Of a DNA stretch of 13,182 bases, positions 1 to 7,305 are shown piece after piece. Within the stretch, counting starts at the first letter, position 1. The number at the start of each line of letters is the position of its first letter. Under the pieces are notes generated by a model that saw only the letters and a list, made by a program, of their open reading frames with translations, was not told the DNA's origin and ran no database searches. Both the position numbers and the translations under genes were made by a program. Origin of the DNA: Pseudomonadota bacterium (lineage in GTDB: Bacteria > SZUA-182 > DTGQ01); assembly GCA_030605265.1 (NCBI GenBank), contig JAUWIR010000052.1, forward strand, positions 1 through 13,182, in the 5' to 3' direction.

Positions 1-2
1 GA

Positions 3-122
3 GTAGCCCAATTTCCCTTTGACATAGGTCATTTAGGTGAAATTAGGATTCTAGTGCCTGAAAATGAAGTGATCAGGGGAAAACAGATCATTGAAAAATA
101 TCAAGTAAAAAAAAATTCATGA
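3..122 (+). CDS. 3' fragment of a small protein gene, DUF2007-like C-terminus
   Basis: The frame is open from the window edge to a TGA at 120-122 and encodes the last 39 residues of a protein that begins outside the window. The readable part contains GHLGEIRILVPENEV followed by a short charged helix (GKQIIEKYQ) and a basic tail. A strand of the type G-x-[IV]-x-[IL]-x-VP followed by a helix is how DUF2007 domains (putative signal-transducing proteins of about 70-80 residues) usually end, so I suggest that family by resemblance only. It has the same orientation as the downstream tRNA and thrS. It is the only gene here ending in TGA. With no N-terminus visible, no function can be assigned. I am fairly sure it is coding and only moderately sure of the family. 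Confidence 0.6.
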   Translation, partial: VAQFPFDIGHLGEIRILVPENEVIRGKQIIEKYQVKKNS

Positions 123-173
123 AAAGAATATGAAACCTATTTTAAAAGGTTGGAGAAAAAGGATGAAAATGTA

Positions 174-202
174 TTGACATATATGATGAGATTCTATAAA
201 AT
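174..202 (+). promoter_or_regulatory. Sigma-70-type promoter of the tRNA-Val gene
   Basis: A perfect -35 box TTGACA (174-179) is followed after 17 bp by TAAAAT (197-202), one mismatch from the -10 consensus. Transcription would start near 209, about 18 nt before the mature tRNA. A second AT-rich match, TATAAT at 216-221, has no good -35 partner. This promoter may also feed thrS by read-through of the leader hairpin at 352-380. Confidence 0.75.
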
Positions 203-226
203 GACAAAATTAGTATATAATACATT

Positions 227-298
227 AGGCACGTAGCTCAGGGGGAGAGTGCTACCTTGACGCGGTAGAAGTCGGCGGTTCGAAACCGCCCGTGCCTA
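227..298 (+). tRNA. tRNA-Val (anticodon GAC)
   Basis: All four arms can be folded by eye. The acceptor stem is AGGCACG (227-233) with CGTGCCT (291-297) and discriminator A298. The D-arm is GCTC/GAGT with a short G-rich loop. The anticodon stem CTACC/GGTAG encloses loop TTGACGC, giving anticodon GAC, which reads GUC and GUU (valine). The variable loop is 5 nt, and the T-arm GGCGG/CCGCC carries the invariant TTCGAAA loop. The 3' CCA is not encoded (ACT follows) and must be added enzymatically. The first base pair is A-U rather than the commoner G-C, which is unusual but allowed. The isotype rests on the anticodon. Confidence 0.93.
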
Positions 299-303
299 CT
301 ATC

Positions 304-330
304 TTGACCTTTACAAATTTTCTATAGAAT
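304..330 (+). promoter_or_regulatory. Weak candidate promoter for thrS
   Basis: TTGACC (304-309) and TAGAAT (325-330) are separated by only 15 bp, so this is a sub-optimal sigma-70-type match. If used, the start near 337 would give a leader of about 58 nt that contains the SD sequence, short ORF and palindrome before thrS. The alternative is that thrS is transcribed only from the tRNA promoter. Confidence 0.3.
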
Positions 331-351
331 TTTAAGTAGGAATAGTGGAGG

Positions 352-380
352 AAACATCATGAAATTTCATGATGTTTTTT
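352..380 (+). terminator. Perfect palindrome plus T-run before thrS: terminator or attenuator
   Basis: Positions 352-377 form a perfect 26-nt palindrome centred between 364 and 365. As RNA this gives an 11-bp stem with an AAUU loop, followed by a run of six T (375-380), so it reads as an intrinsic terminator. It could end the tRNA-Val transcript. It lies only 14 nt before the thrS ATG, so any transcript reaching thrS must pass it. It also buries the start codon of a 9-codon ORF. An attenuator role is inference. Confidence 0.6.
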
Positions 381-388
381 CTTTATGA
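359..388 (+). CDS. Possible 9-residue leader ORF in front of thrS
   Basis: ATG at 359 opens a 9-codon ORF encoding MKFHDVFSL, ending with TGA at 386-388, six bases before the thrS ATG and in the same frame. It is preceded by GGAGG (347-351) at an ideal 7-nt spacing, the best SD in the region. thrS itself has only AGGA two bases from its ATG. Two readings fit: translational coupling, in which ribosomes load here and reinitiate at thrS, or opening of the terminator stem by the translating ribosome. It contains no threonine codons, so classical threonine-codon attenuation is not supported. The ORF lies inside the palindrome and could be coincidence. Confidence 0.35.
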   Translation: MKFHDVFSL

Positions 389-394
389 CAGGAT

Positions 395-2329
395 ATGGAA
401 AAAATTACAGTTACTTTACCCAAGGAAAAGAAATTAGAAGTAAATAAAGGGGCTCTTATCAAAGATATCTTGGCTTCAGAAAATTCTTCCCTTCTTTCAA
501 GAGCTATTGCTGTAAAAATTGAAAAAGAATTAGTTGATTTGCATTTCCCTGTGACCTCAGACTGTGAGGTGGAAATAATTACCTCTCAATCTAAAGAAGG
601 TATGGAAATAGTTCGGCATAGTGCTTCTCATATCATGGCTCAGGCAACTCAGGAATTATTTCCAGGCGCTAAATTAGCTATTGGCCCGGCAATTGAGGAT
701 GGATTTTACTATGATTTTGATCTTGAGACACCTATCACTCAAAAGGACCTTGAGAAGATAGAAAATCGAATGCAGGAAATCATAAAGCGAGAATTCCCCT
801 TTGAGAGAAAGGAAGTTTTAAAATCCGAAGCAATTGAAATCTTTAAGAAACGGAACGAGCCTTATAAAGTTGAATTAATTAATCAAATTCCAGACACTAT
901 GGTAAGTTTATATCAACAGGGTGAATTTTTAGATTTATGTCGCGGACCTCATATTCCCACAACCGGGCGACTTAAGTCTTTTAAATTATTAAGCGTTGCC
1001 GGCGCTTATTGGCGCGGTGATGAAAAAAATAAAATGCTTCAAAGAATTTATGGTACAGCCTTTGATCATCCCAAGGAATTAAGGGCATATTTAACCCGTT
1101 TGGAGGAAGCTAAAAAGAGAGACCATCGAAAGCTTGGAAAAGAATTAGGTTTATTCAGCATTCATGAAGAAGCTGGTGCCGGATTTGTTATCTACCATCC
1201 TCATGGTGGAATATTGCGAAGCATATTAGAGGATTTTGAAAAAAAGGAACATTTAAAAAGAGGATATTCTATTGTTTACGGCCCTCAAATCTTAAAGCTT
1301 GATTTATGGAAAAAGTCCGGGCATTATGATAATTACAGAGAGAATATGTATTTTACTGAGATAGATAAACAGGTATACGGAATCAAGCCTATGAATTGTC
1401 TATCCCATATGTTGATCTATAAATCACACATAAGAAGTTATCGAGATCTTCCTATCCGATATTTTGAATTGGGAACAGTATATAGGCATGAAAAATCGGG
1501 GGTATTGCACGGTCTTTTCCGGGTACGCGGTTTTACTCAGGATGATGCGCATATTCTTTGCCTTCCTGCACAACTAAATGACGAGATACAGAAGGTTTTG
1601 GATTTCGTAAGCGACATTATGGGCACATTCGGTTTTGAGTACGAAATGGAGCTTAGTACACGCCCGGAAAAAAGTATCGGTTCTGATGAGGATTGGGAAA
1701 AAGCTACACAAGCCTTAGAGTTAGCTTTAAAAAGTAAAGGGGTGGACTTTCAAATAAATCAGGGGGACGGCGCCTTTTATGGGCCCAAAATTGATGTAAA
1801 ACTCAAAGATACCCTGGGCAGACTATGGCAATGTGCAACTATTCAATGTGATTTTACTCTTCCTGAGCGATTTGATCTGAATTACATCGATTCTCAAGGG
1901 AAAAAAGAGCGACCGGTCATGCTCCATCGGGTAATCTTAGGCTCAATAGAGAGGTTTATTGGCATTTTAATTGAACATTTTGCCGGAGCATTTCCTTTGT
2001 GGCTTTCTCCAGTACAAGTGAAAATTATGACCATAACCGAAAAACAGAAGGAATATGCCGAAAAAATAAAAGAAGAACTAATTCAACAAAATATCCGCGT
2101 TGAGACAGATTTACGAAATGAAAAAATTGGACTAAAAATTCGTGAGGCGCAATTGCAGAAGGCCCCTTACATGATTGTCATAGGTGATAAAGAAGTAGCA
2201 GATGAAAAAATTAATCTTCGTCGAAGAGATGGTCGTCAATTAGGTGTACTGAGTATTGCAGATTGCATACTTCAATTACAAAATGAAATCCAGGAAAAAT
2301 GGATTAAGCTTGGAGGTGATACAACATAG
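395..2329 (+). CDS. thrS: Threonyl-tRNA synthetase
   Basis: This class II synthetase charges tRNA-Thr with threonine in the cytoplasm. At 644 residues it is full length (the E. coli enzyme has 642). The N-terminal TGS domain covers about residues 1-62. An editing domain follows, with its HxxxH (H75, H79) and CRGPH (C182, H186) zinc-type motifs. The catalytic core has motif 2 around YRHEKSGVLHGLFRVRGFTQ, motif 3 at GSIERFIGILIEH, and the expected zinc ligands C335, H386 and H511. An anticodon-binding domain covers about the last 100 residues. The ATG at 395 is chosen because it begins exactly at the TGS domain, although its SD is poor. It heads the translation operon, and its stop codon overlaps the proposed infC start. 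Confidence 0.97.
   Translation: MEKITVTLPKEKKLEVNKGALIKDILASENSSLLSRAIAVKIEKELVDLHFPVTSDCEVEIITSQSKEGMEIVRHSASHIMAQATQELFPGAKLAIGPAIEDGFYYDFDLETPITQKDLEKIENRMQEIIKREFPFERKEVLKSEAIEIFKKRNEPYKVELINQIPDTMVSLYQQGEFLDLCRGPHIPTTGRLKSFKLLSVAGAYWRGDEKNKMLQRIYGTAFDHPKELRAYLTRLEEAKKRDHRKLGKELGLFSIHEEAGAGFVIYHPHGGILRSILEDFEKKEHLKRGYSIVYGPQILKLDLWKKSGHYDNYRENMYFTEIDKQVYGIKPMNCLSHMLIYKSHIRSYRDLPIRYFELGTVYRHEKSGVLHGLFRVRGFTQDDAHILCLPAQLNDEIQKVLDFVSDIMGTFGFEYEMELSTRPEKSIGSDEDWEKATQALELALKSKGVDFQINQGDGAFYGPKIDVKLKDTLGRLWQCATIQCDFTLPERFDLNYIDSQGKKERPVMLHRVILGSIERFIGILIEHFAGAFPLWLSPVQVKIMTITEKQKEYAEKIKEELIQQNIRVETDLRNEKIGLKIREAQLQKAPYMIVIGDKEVADEKINLRRRDGRQLGVLSIADCILQLQNEIQEKWIKLGGDTT
2312..2328 (+). promoter_or_regulatory. 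Strong SD and AUA start codon for infC
   Basis: GGAGGTGAT (2312-2320) is a full match to the usual 16S rRNA 3' end and lies inside the last codons of thrS. Nine bases after GGAGG comes ATA (2326-2328), in frame with infC and overlapping the thrS TAG as ATAG. The ATG at 2347 has no SD at a usable distance. This combination decides the start in favour of AUA. Confidence 0.72.
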
Positions 2330-2871
2330 AAAAAGATAGTAAAATTATGATCAATGAACGGATTCGCGCCAAAGAAGTTCGTCTTATTGATGAAGAAGGT
2401 CAACAGTTGGGAATTCTCTCACTAAGTAAATCACTGGATTTGGCAGCTGAAAGAGGATTGGATCTGGTTGAAGTGGCGCCTGCGGCTAACCCATCTGTCT
2501 GTCGGATTATGGATTATGGGAAATATAAATACCAGCAGCATAAAAGAGCTCAGGAATCCAAAAAAAATCAGAGAATTATTCATGTCAAAGAAATTAAGCT
2601 ACGTCCCAAAACTGAAGAGCACGATTTCCAATTCAAAAAGGATCATGTAACAAAATTTCTCCTGGCAGGAAATAAAGTCAAAGTAACGGTAATTTTCCGT
2701 GGCCGAGAGATGACGCATTACGAGATCGGAGAGGAGTTGCTGTATCGGATGGCTAAGGAGGTAAATAAAATTGGAATAATTGAGCAGGCACCCAAAAAGG
2801 AAGGAAGGAATATGACTTTGCTTTTAGGTGCTAAAAATCCCGGTGGGAAGAAGGAGAAAAATCCTAATTAA
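2326..2871 (+). CDS. infC: Translation initiation factor IF-3
   Basis: IF-3 binds the 30S subunit, prevents early joining of 50S and checks that the start codon is canonical. The N-domain opens with INERIRAKEVRLIDEEG and continues to CRIMDYGKYKYQQ. A lysine-rich linker follows, then the C-domain with KEIKLRPKTEEHDF, the RGREMTH strand and a final GRNMTLLLGAK. I place the start at AUA 2326 (181 residues) because of the ideal SD. The first ATG, at 2347, gives 174 residues and leaves only one residue before INER, shorter than most IF-3 proteins. infC is known for rare start codons (AUU in E. coli), through which IF-3 represses its own synthesis. The gene overlaps the thrS stop. Product certain; start probable. 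Confidence 0.95.
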   Translation: MEKDSKIMINERIRAKEVRLIDEEGQQLGILSLSKSLDLAAERGLDLVEVAPAANPSVCRIMDYGKYKYQQHKRAQESKKNQRIIHVKEIKLRPKTEEHDFQFKKDHVTKFLLAGNKVKVTVIFRGREMTHYEIGEELLYRMAKEVNKIGIIEQAPKKEGRNMTLLLGAKNPGGKKEKNPN

Positions 2872-2884
2872 GGAAGGTTAGAAA

Positions 2885-3082
2885 ATGCCAAAGATGAAAA
2901 CAAATAGAGGAGCGGCCAAACGTTTTTCTATGACGGCCGGCGGGAAAATAAAAGCCAGGAAGGCTTACTCAAGCCATATATTAACGAAGAAATCAAGGAA
3001 AAGAAAACGAAAGCTCAGGGAAACCAAGTACTTATCTTCAGCTGATGTTGGTCGGGTGAAAAGGCTTATTCCCTATTCATAA
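2885..3082 (+). CDS. rpmI: 50S ribosomal protein L35
   Basis: This 65-residue, very basic protein of the large ribosomal subunit starts with MPKMKTNRGAAKRF and has the family pattern of a Lys/Arg-rich middle (SHILTKKSRKRKRKLR) and an ending similar to VKRLIPYS. Length and both ends match the family. The start ATG follows AAGGAAGG just after the infC stop, 13 nt away. The infC-rpmI-rplT order is the classical one, in which L20 represses the operon in several bacteria. Confidence 0.97.
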   Translation: MPKMKTNRGAAKRFSMTAGGKIKARKAYSSHILTKKSRKRKRKLRETKYLSSADVGRVKRLIPYS

Positions 3083-3111
3083 GAGTGAAAAAAGAAGAAA
3101 TATATTCACTC
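3083..3111 (+). other. Small hairpin in the rpmI-rplT spacer
   Basis: GAGTGAA (3083-3089) and TTCACTC (3105-3111) form a 7-bp stem around a purine-rich 15-nt loop, directly after the rpmI stop. There is no T-run, so it is not a terminator. The spacer of 81 nt is longer than most in this operon. The hairpin could stabilise or process the mRNA or take part in L20 autoregulation, but nothing here proves it. Confidence 0.3.
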
Positions 3112-3163
3112 AAGAAGCCAAAATTTCTATTCGGATATACATAATTAGTTAGGAGAAAACCAG

Positions 3164-3514
3164 ATGCCGAGGGTGAAAAGAGGTGTCGTTGCTAAAAGGC
3201 GACATAATAAAGTTCTTAAAATGGCCAAAGGGTACCGTGGGGCCAAAAGTAAATTATTTAAAACTGCTACAGAGGCAGTCCATAGGGCCCTTGCTTATTC
3301 TTATAGAGATCGGAAGGTTAGGAAAAGGGAATTTCGAAAGTTGTGGATAATTAGAATTAATGCAGGCAGTAGAATTTATGGGCTCTCTTACAGTAAAATG
3401 ATGAATGGGCTAAAGAAGGCAGGGGTCAATGTAAATCGAAAAATTTTAGCTGAATTGGCAGTTAACGATCTTTCCGTTTTTCAGGAATTGGTGAAATTAG
3501 CAAAAGCCGCTTAA
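3164..3514 (+). CDS. rplT: 50S ribosomal protein L20
   Basis: L20 binds 23S rRNA early in 50S assembly and in some bacteria represses its own operon. The 116-residue product is close to the usual 117-120 and has the family signatures: a long basic N-terminal tail (MPRVKRGVVAKRRHNKVLKM), KGYRGAKSKLFKTA, AYSYRDRKVRKREFRKLWI and INAGSRIYGLSYSKMMNGL. The C-terminal globular part, KILAELAVNDLSVFQELV, is intact. The start has a clear AGGAG upstream (3152-3156) at 7-nt spacing. The gene sits between rpmI and pheS, as is common. Confidence 0.97.
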   Translation: MPRVKRGVVAKRRHNKVLKMAKGYRGAKSKLFKTATEAVHRALAYSYRDRKVRKREFRKLWIIRINAGSRIYGLSYSKMMNGLKKAGVNVNRKILAELAVNDLSVFQELVKLAKAA

Positions 3515-3532
3515 GGTTTTTTTTCCAGGATT

Positions 3533-4543
3533 ATGCTAGAAAAACTTAAAAATTTAGAAACTGCAGCAGCAGAGGAAATTTTCAAGATAACTGATTTAGC
3601 CTCTTTGGAGCAAATGCGCATTAAATATCTGGGGCGAAAGGGATTACTTTCTCAGATCTTAAAAACTATTAGCTCCTTACCTAAGGAAGAAAAACCGAAA
3701 ATCGGTAAAGTAGCTAATGATTGTAAAGTAAAGATTGAGAGGCTGTGGAAAGAACGTTTTGATCAATTTAAAGAAACTCTTGATCAAGAAAAAGATAAAA
3801 CACTGGATTTGACATTGCCTGGATTTCCTATCTTTGTAGGGCATAAACATCCGATAACTCAGGTTTTGGAAGAGACCTATCAAATTTTTGCCGGGTTAGG
3901 CTTTGAGATAGCCGATGGTCCTGAGATAGAGGAGGATTTTTTTAATTTTGAGGCCTTAAATATCCCCAAAGATCATCCTGCTCGGGACATGCATGATACT
4001 TTCTATATTACTGAGGAAATACTCCTTCGGACACATACTTCACCAGTTCAGATTCGCACTATGAAATCGCATCCTCCCCCAATACGGATAATAGCGCCGG
4101 GAAAAGTATATCGACGAGATGCGGATATAACTCATACTCCCATGTTTCATCAAGTAGAAGGGTTGTTGGTTGATACGGAGACTTCCTTTAGCGATCTAAA
4201 AGGCATTTTAACGGTTTTTGTTCATCAAATGTTTGATCCTGAAACAAAACTTCGATTTCGACCAAGCTTTTTTCCCTTTACCGAACCTAGCGCCGAAGTG
4301 GATATTAGTTGTGTATTATGCCATGGGACCGGTTGCAGATTATGTTCCGACACCGGATGGATCGAGATCCTTGGAGCTGGTATGGTGCATCCAAAGGTTT
4401 TTGAATCCGTTGAATACGATCCCCAAAAAAATATCGGATTGGCTTTTGGAATGGGTATCGAGAGAATTGCCTTATTAAAGTATGGAATCGGGGATATTCG
4501 ACTTTTTTTTGAAAATGATTTAAGATTTTTATCACAGTTTTAG
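3533..4543 (+). CDS. pheS: Phenylalanyl-tRNA synthetase alpha subunit
   Basis: PheS is the catalytic subunit of the alpha2beta2 enzyme that charges tRNA-Phe. The 336 residues comprise an N-terminal coiled-coil (about 1-90) that binds tRNA and a class II catalytic core. Motif 2 is at GKVYRRDADITHTPMFHQVE (190-209) and motif 3 at GLAFGMGIERIALLKYG (302-318). The protein ends in the family-typical DLRFLSQF. Four cysteines (C260, C263, C268, C271) in a CxxC-type knuckle before WIEILGAGMVHP may bind zinc, a variant found in many bacterial PheS. The start follows a modest AGGA 4 nt upstream and gives the usual MLEKLKxL beginning. The gene is 18 nt after rplT and 69 nt before its partner pheT. Confidence 0.97.
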   Translation: MLEKLKNLETAAAEEIFKITDLASLEQMRIKYLGRKGLLSQILKTISSLPKEEKPKIGKVANDCKVKIERLWKERFDQFKETLDQEKDKTLDLTLPGFPIFVGHKHPITQVLEETYQIFAGLGFEIADGPEIEEDFFNFEALNIPKDHPARDMHDTFYITEEILLRTHTSPVQIRTMKSHPPPIRIIAPGKVYRRDADITHTPMFHQVEGLLVDTETSFSDLKGILTVFVHQMFDPETKLRFRPSFFPFTEPSAEVDISCVLCHGTGCRLCSDTGWIEILGAGMVHPKVFESVEYDPQKNIGLAFGMGIERIALLKYGIGDIRLFFENDLRFLSQF

Positions 4544-4568
4544 TTCAAACTATTTTCCATCTTTTGGG

Positions 4569-4588
4569 GTCTTATTTTAAGGTAAGAC
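4569..4588 (+). other. Hairpin in the pheS-pheT spacer
   Basis: GTCTTA (4569-4574) and TAAGAC (4583-4588) pair in a 6-bp stem with an 8-nt loop, about 25 nt upstream of the pheT ATG and just ahead of its AAAAGGTG. No T-run follows. It may be a processing or translation-tuning element, or chance in AT-rich sequence. Confidence 0.2.
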
Positions 4589-4612
4589 ATATTAAAAGGT
4601 GTTAAGTTTTCA

Positions 4613-7009
4613 ATGAGAATAAGTTATAAATTTTTACAGGAATATATCGATTGCAGCCTATCTCCCCAAGCTCTGGCAGAGAAATTAATAATGGCCGGTT
4701 TAGAAGTCAATGCTATTGAAAAAACCGGGCCGGATTTAGACAACTGCCTGGTTGGTCAGATCCTGGAAATTAATCCTCACCCCAATGCCGATCGCCTTAC
4801 TGTATGCAAGGTTGATGTAGGGACCGAAATTGTAACCATAGTATGTGGGGCTAATAATATGAAAGCCAAGGATAAGGTCCCGGTAGCCTTGGTCGGATGT
4901 AGATTACCAGGAGATTTCCTGATCAAAAAATCTAAAATTCGTGGTGAAACTTCCCAGGGCATGATGTGTTCTGAAAAAGAACTAAATTTAAGCGAAGAGG
5001 CCTCCGGATTAATGATTTTGCCTGCTGACGCTCCTATAGGGAACGCCATAACTTCTTATTTAGGTTTGGATGATATTATCTTAGATCTGGAGCTTACACC
5101 AAATAGGGGCGATTGTTTTTCAGTAAGAGGCATAATCCGGGAAATATCCGCTTTAACAGGAGAAAAACCGAAAGAAGTTCATTATGATTTTTCCGAGGAA
5201 GGGGAAAAAATAAAGGATATCCTCTCTATTCAGATTGATTCCCCAGATTTATGCCCTCGATATGCAGCAAAAGTTATTTCCGGAGTTTCCATCGGGCCTT
5301 CACCTCTCTGGCTTGTGCAAAGGTTACGCTCTTTTGGTCTTCGTTCCGTCAATAATGTAGTTGATGTTACCAATTTTGTTATGATGGAATGGGGGCAGCC
5401 CTTACATGCCTTCGATTATGATTTAATTCAGGGGAAAAAGATTATTGTCCGCCGAGCTGAAGAAAAGGAGAAATTAATTACCCTGGATGATCTGGAGCGA
5501 ATTCTTACTTCAGAGAATTTAGTAATAGCCGATTCTCAACGTCCTATTGCCTTGGCTGGAGTCATGGGAGGCGCTAATACCGAAGTTTCCGAGAACACCG
5601 GGAATATTCTTTTAGAGAGCGCTTTTTTTGATCCGTCATCGATCCGCCGAACAGCAAATATATTTGGCCTCCATAGTGAAGCTTCTCATAGGTTTGAACG
5701 AGGCATCGATCCGGAAGGGACCATACAATCGTTAAACCGTGCAGCACAATTAATTCTTCAACTTGCCGGGGGAAAAGCCGCGCAAGGTATTATTGATGTT
5801 TATCCAACAACCATTCCGCATCGCCTTATCTCTCTGGAAATTGTCAAAGTGAAAAAAGTACTTGGTGTGGATGTCACAGAAGAGAAAATTATCAATATTT
5901 TGCAAGGTTTAAATTTTATTGTTCAGAAAATTGATGAAAATAAAATTCAAGTACAAGTCCCCCTTTTCCGCTGGGATGTTGAAAGGGATGTTGATCTTAT
6001 AGAAGAGATTGCCCGAATTTATGGATATCATAATATTCCGGTAAATCTTCCCCGAAATAGCCTTTCCCCCAATAAAAAAACAAAATTAAGGGATTTCGAA
6101 ACCAAAATAAAAATCGTCTTTTCAGGGTTTGGCTTTTCAGAGGCCATTAATTATAGTTTTATTTCAGAAAAAGTTTTAGATGATTTAGCGGATTTAGATG
6201 GGGCCCCTTTAGAAAGAATCCGTCTAAAAAATCCCTTAACTGAAGATCAAAATATAATGAGAACCTCCTTGATGCCGGGGTTGTGTAAAAATATTGCTTA
6301 TAATCTAAATCGTCAAGTTGCCAATATTCATTTGTTTGAAGTGGGGAGATGTTTCTTCTCGTCTCAGACCACCAACCTTCCGGTGGAGAAAATGAAGCTG
6401 GGAGTAATCATGCAGGGCTCAAGCGCTCCCCAATCCTGGCGAGGAAAAGCGGTGCCCTTAAGTATATTCGATATTAAGGGAGTAGTTGATGCCTTAATGG
6501 AGACTTTATGCATAACTGATTATGCAATTTTGCCAAATAAAACAAAGTGGTTAGGATCTCATCAATCCTGTACTATTACTGTCAAAGGTAGGCTTGCCGG
6601 TTTTTTAGGGAAAGTAGGCAAAAAGATTATTAAATATTTTGATATTAATCAAGATATTTATGCACTTGAGCTTGATGTTGACGCTCTTAAGATCTCCGAA
6701 AATAAGCATGTAAGCCCACTTCCCAAATACCCTTCGGTTGTGAGAGATTTGGCTATAATAATTTCTGAAGACTTCTCCTATCAGGAACTTGAGAAAAGTA
6801 TTCGGGAGATGGATCTGAAAATTTTACGCAAGGTTTTTCTTTTTGATGTCTATAAAGGTGAACAGATAGCCAGTGGAAAAAAAAGTTTTGGATTGTCATT
6901 TACTTATCAGTCATTAAAAAAGACCTTAACTGATAAAGAAGTAAATAATGTTCACGGAAAAATTATTGAGCTATTAAAGAAAAAATTTCAAGCCTCTTTA
7001 CGAGAGTAA
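4613..7009 (+). CDS. pheT: Phenylalanyl-tRNA synthetase beta subunit
   Basis: PheT partners PheS; it binds and edits and positions tRNA-Phe. The 798 residues match the full-length bacterial type. An OB-fold tRNA-binding domain (about 40-150) contains INPHPNADRLTVCKVDVG and KIRGETSQGMMCSEKEL. The B3/B4 editing domain (about 205-400) has LRSVNNVVDVTNFVM and HSEASHRFERGIDP. Then come a B5 domain (about 405-480, ending EEIARIYGYHNIP), the catalytic-like core, and a C-terminal ferredoxin-fold anticodon-binding domain (about 705-798) starting near PKYPSVVRDLAIII. The ATG at 4613 gives the standard MRISYKFLQEYID start; its AAAAGGTG lies 12 nt away, a long spacing. The SD of the next gene overlaps the end of pheT. 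Confidence 0.97.
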   Translation: MRISYKFLQEYIDCSLSPQALAEKLIMAGLEVNAIEKTGPDLDNCLVGQILEINPHPNADRLTVCKVDVGTEIVTIVCGANNMKAKDKVPVALVGCRLPGDFLIKKSKIRGETSQGMMCSEKELNLSEEASGLMILPADAPIGNAITSYLGLDDIILDLELTPNRGDCFSVRGIIREISALTGEKPKEVHYDFSEEGEKIKDILSIQIDSPDLCPRYAAKVISGVSIGPSPLWLVQRLRSFGLRSVNNVVDVTNFVMMEWGQPLHAFDYDLIQGKKIIVRRAEEKEKLITLDDLERILTSENLVIADSQRPIALAGVMGGANTEVSENTGNILLESAFFDPSSIRRTANIFGLHSEASHRFERGIDPEGTIQSLNRAAQLILQLAGGKAAQGIIDVYPTTIPHRLISLEIVKVKKVLGVDVTEEKIINILQGLNFIVQKIDENKIQVQVPLFRWDVERDVDLIEEIARIYGYHNIPVNLPRNSLSPNKKTKLRDFETKIKIVFSGFGFSEAINYSFISEKVLDDLADLDGAPLERIRLKNPLTEDQNIMRTSLMPGLCKNIAYNLNRQVANIHLFEVGRCFFSSQTTNLPVEKMKLGVIMQGSSAPQSWRGKAVPLSIFDIKGVVDALMETLCITDYAILPNKTKWLGSHQSCTITVKGRLAGFLGKVGKKIIKYFDINQDIYALELDVDALKISENKHVSPLPKYPSVVRDLAIIISEDFSYQELEKSIREMDLKILRKVFLFDVYKGEQIASGKKSFGLSFTYQSLKKTLTDKEVNNVHGKIIELLKKKFQASLRE

Positions 7010-7017
7010 AGGTAACA

Positions 7018-7290
7018 ATGAATTATGAAGAGAAATTCGGAGAAATTAAACTCCTGATTCATCAAATGAAACTGGGGATGCAAAAATTAATTGAAGAAAA
7101 TGAACGGCTTAGAGTCAAACTGCAGGGAAAAGATATTATATTAAAGCAAAAAGAATACCAGATTATGGAACATAGTAAAAAGGTAGAAAATATTACCGAA
7201 CTGGAAAGAGAAAATAGACAATTTAGAATGAATAGCCAAATTCTTAAAAAGAATATAAATCAGATGATAGAGGATTTAGAGGATCTATAG
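7018..7290 (+). CDS. ZapB-like coiled-coil cell-division protein
   Basis: This 90-residue protein is almost entirely heptad-patterned and charged, so a long coiled-coil is expected and no membrane segment or signal is seen. Leucine- and methionine-rich N-terminal turns (IKLLIHQMKLGMQKLIEENERL) and the later LERENRQFR stretch resemble E. coli ZapB (81 residues), which links FtsZ-bound ZapA to the division site. The gene starts 8 nt after pheT with AAAGG as SD, and ends 15 nt before zapA, which strongly supports a partnership with ZapA. Sequence similarity among coiled-coils is weak evidence by itself. The assignment is by context plus architecture, and another septum-associated coiled-coil protein is possible. 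Confidence 0.75.
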   Translation: MNYEEKFGEIKLLIHQMKLGMQKLIEENERLRVKLQGKDIILKQKEYQIMEHSKKVENITELERENRQFRMNSQILKKNINQMIEDLEDL

Positions 7291-7305
7291 ATAAGAGATA
7301 TAACC

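Noticed and set aside
216..221. TATAAT at 216-221 as the main -10 box for tRNA-Val
   Set aside because: No -35 match lies 16-18 bp upstream, and the start would fall at or inside the tRNA 5' end. The TTGACA-N17-TAAAAT pair fits better.
299..394. T-box riboswitch upstream of thrS
   Set aside because: The spacer is under 100 nt, far shorter than a T-box leader, and there is no conserved T-box sequence or specifier stem. The single hairpin is a simple palindrome.
359..397. thrS extended to ATG 359 by reading TGA 386-388 as a sense codon
   Set aside because: The protein from ATG 395 already begins exactly at the TGS domain, and no complete gene in the window contains an in-frame TGA. The extension would need recoding for which there is no other evidence, so only the stop-usage finding is kept.
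4218..4478. 86-residue ORF overlapping pheS on the + strand
   Set aside because: It is a frame shadow inside the conserved catalytic core of pheS, with no family resemblance and no SD.
4777..5049. 90-residue ORF on the - strand within pheT
   Set aside because: It is antisense to the well-conserved tRNA-binding domain of pheT; its openness follows from the pheT codon pattern.
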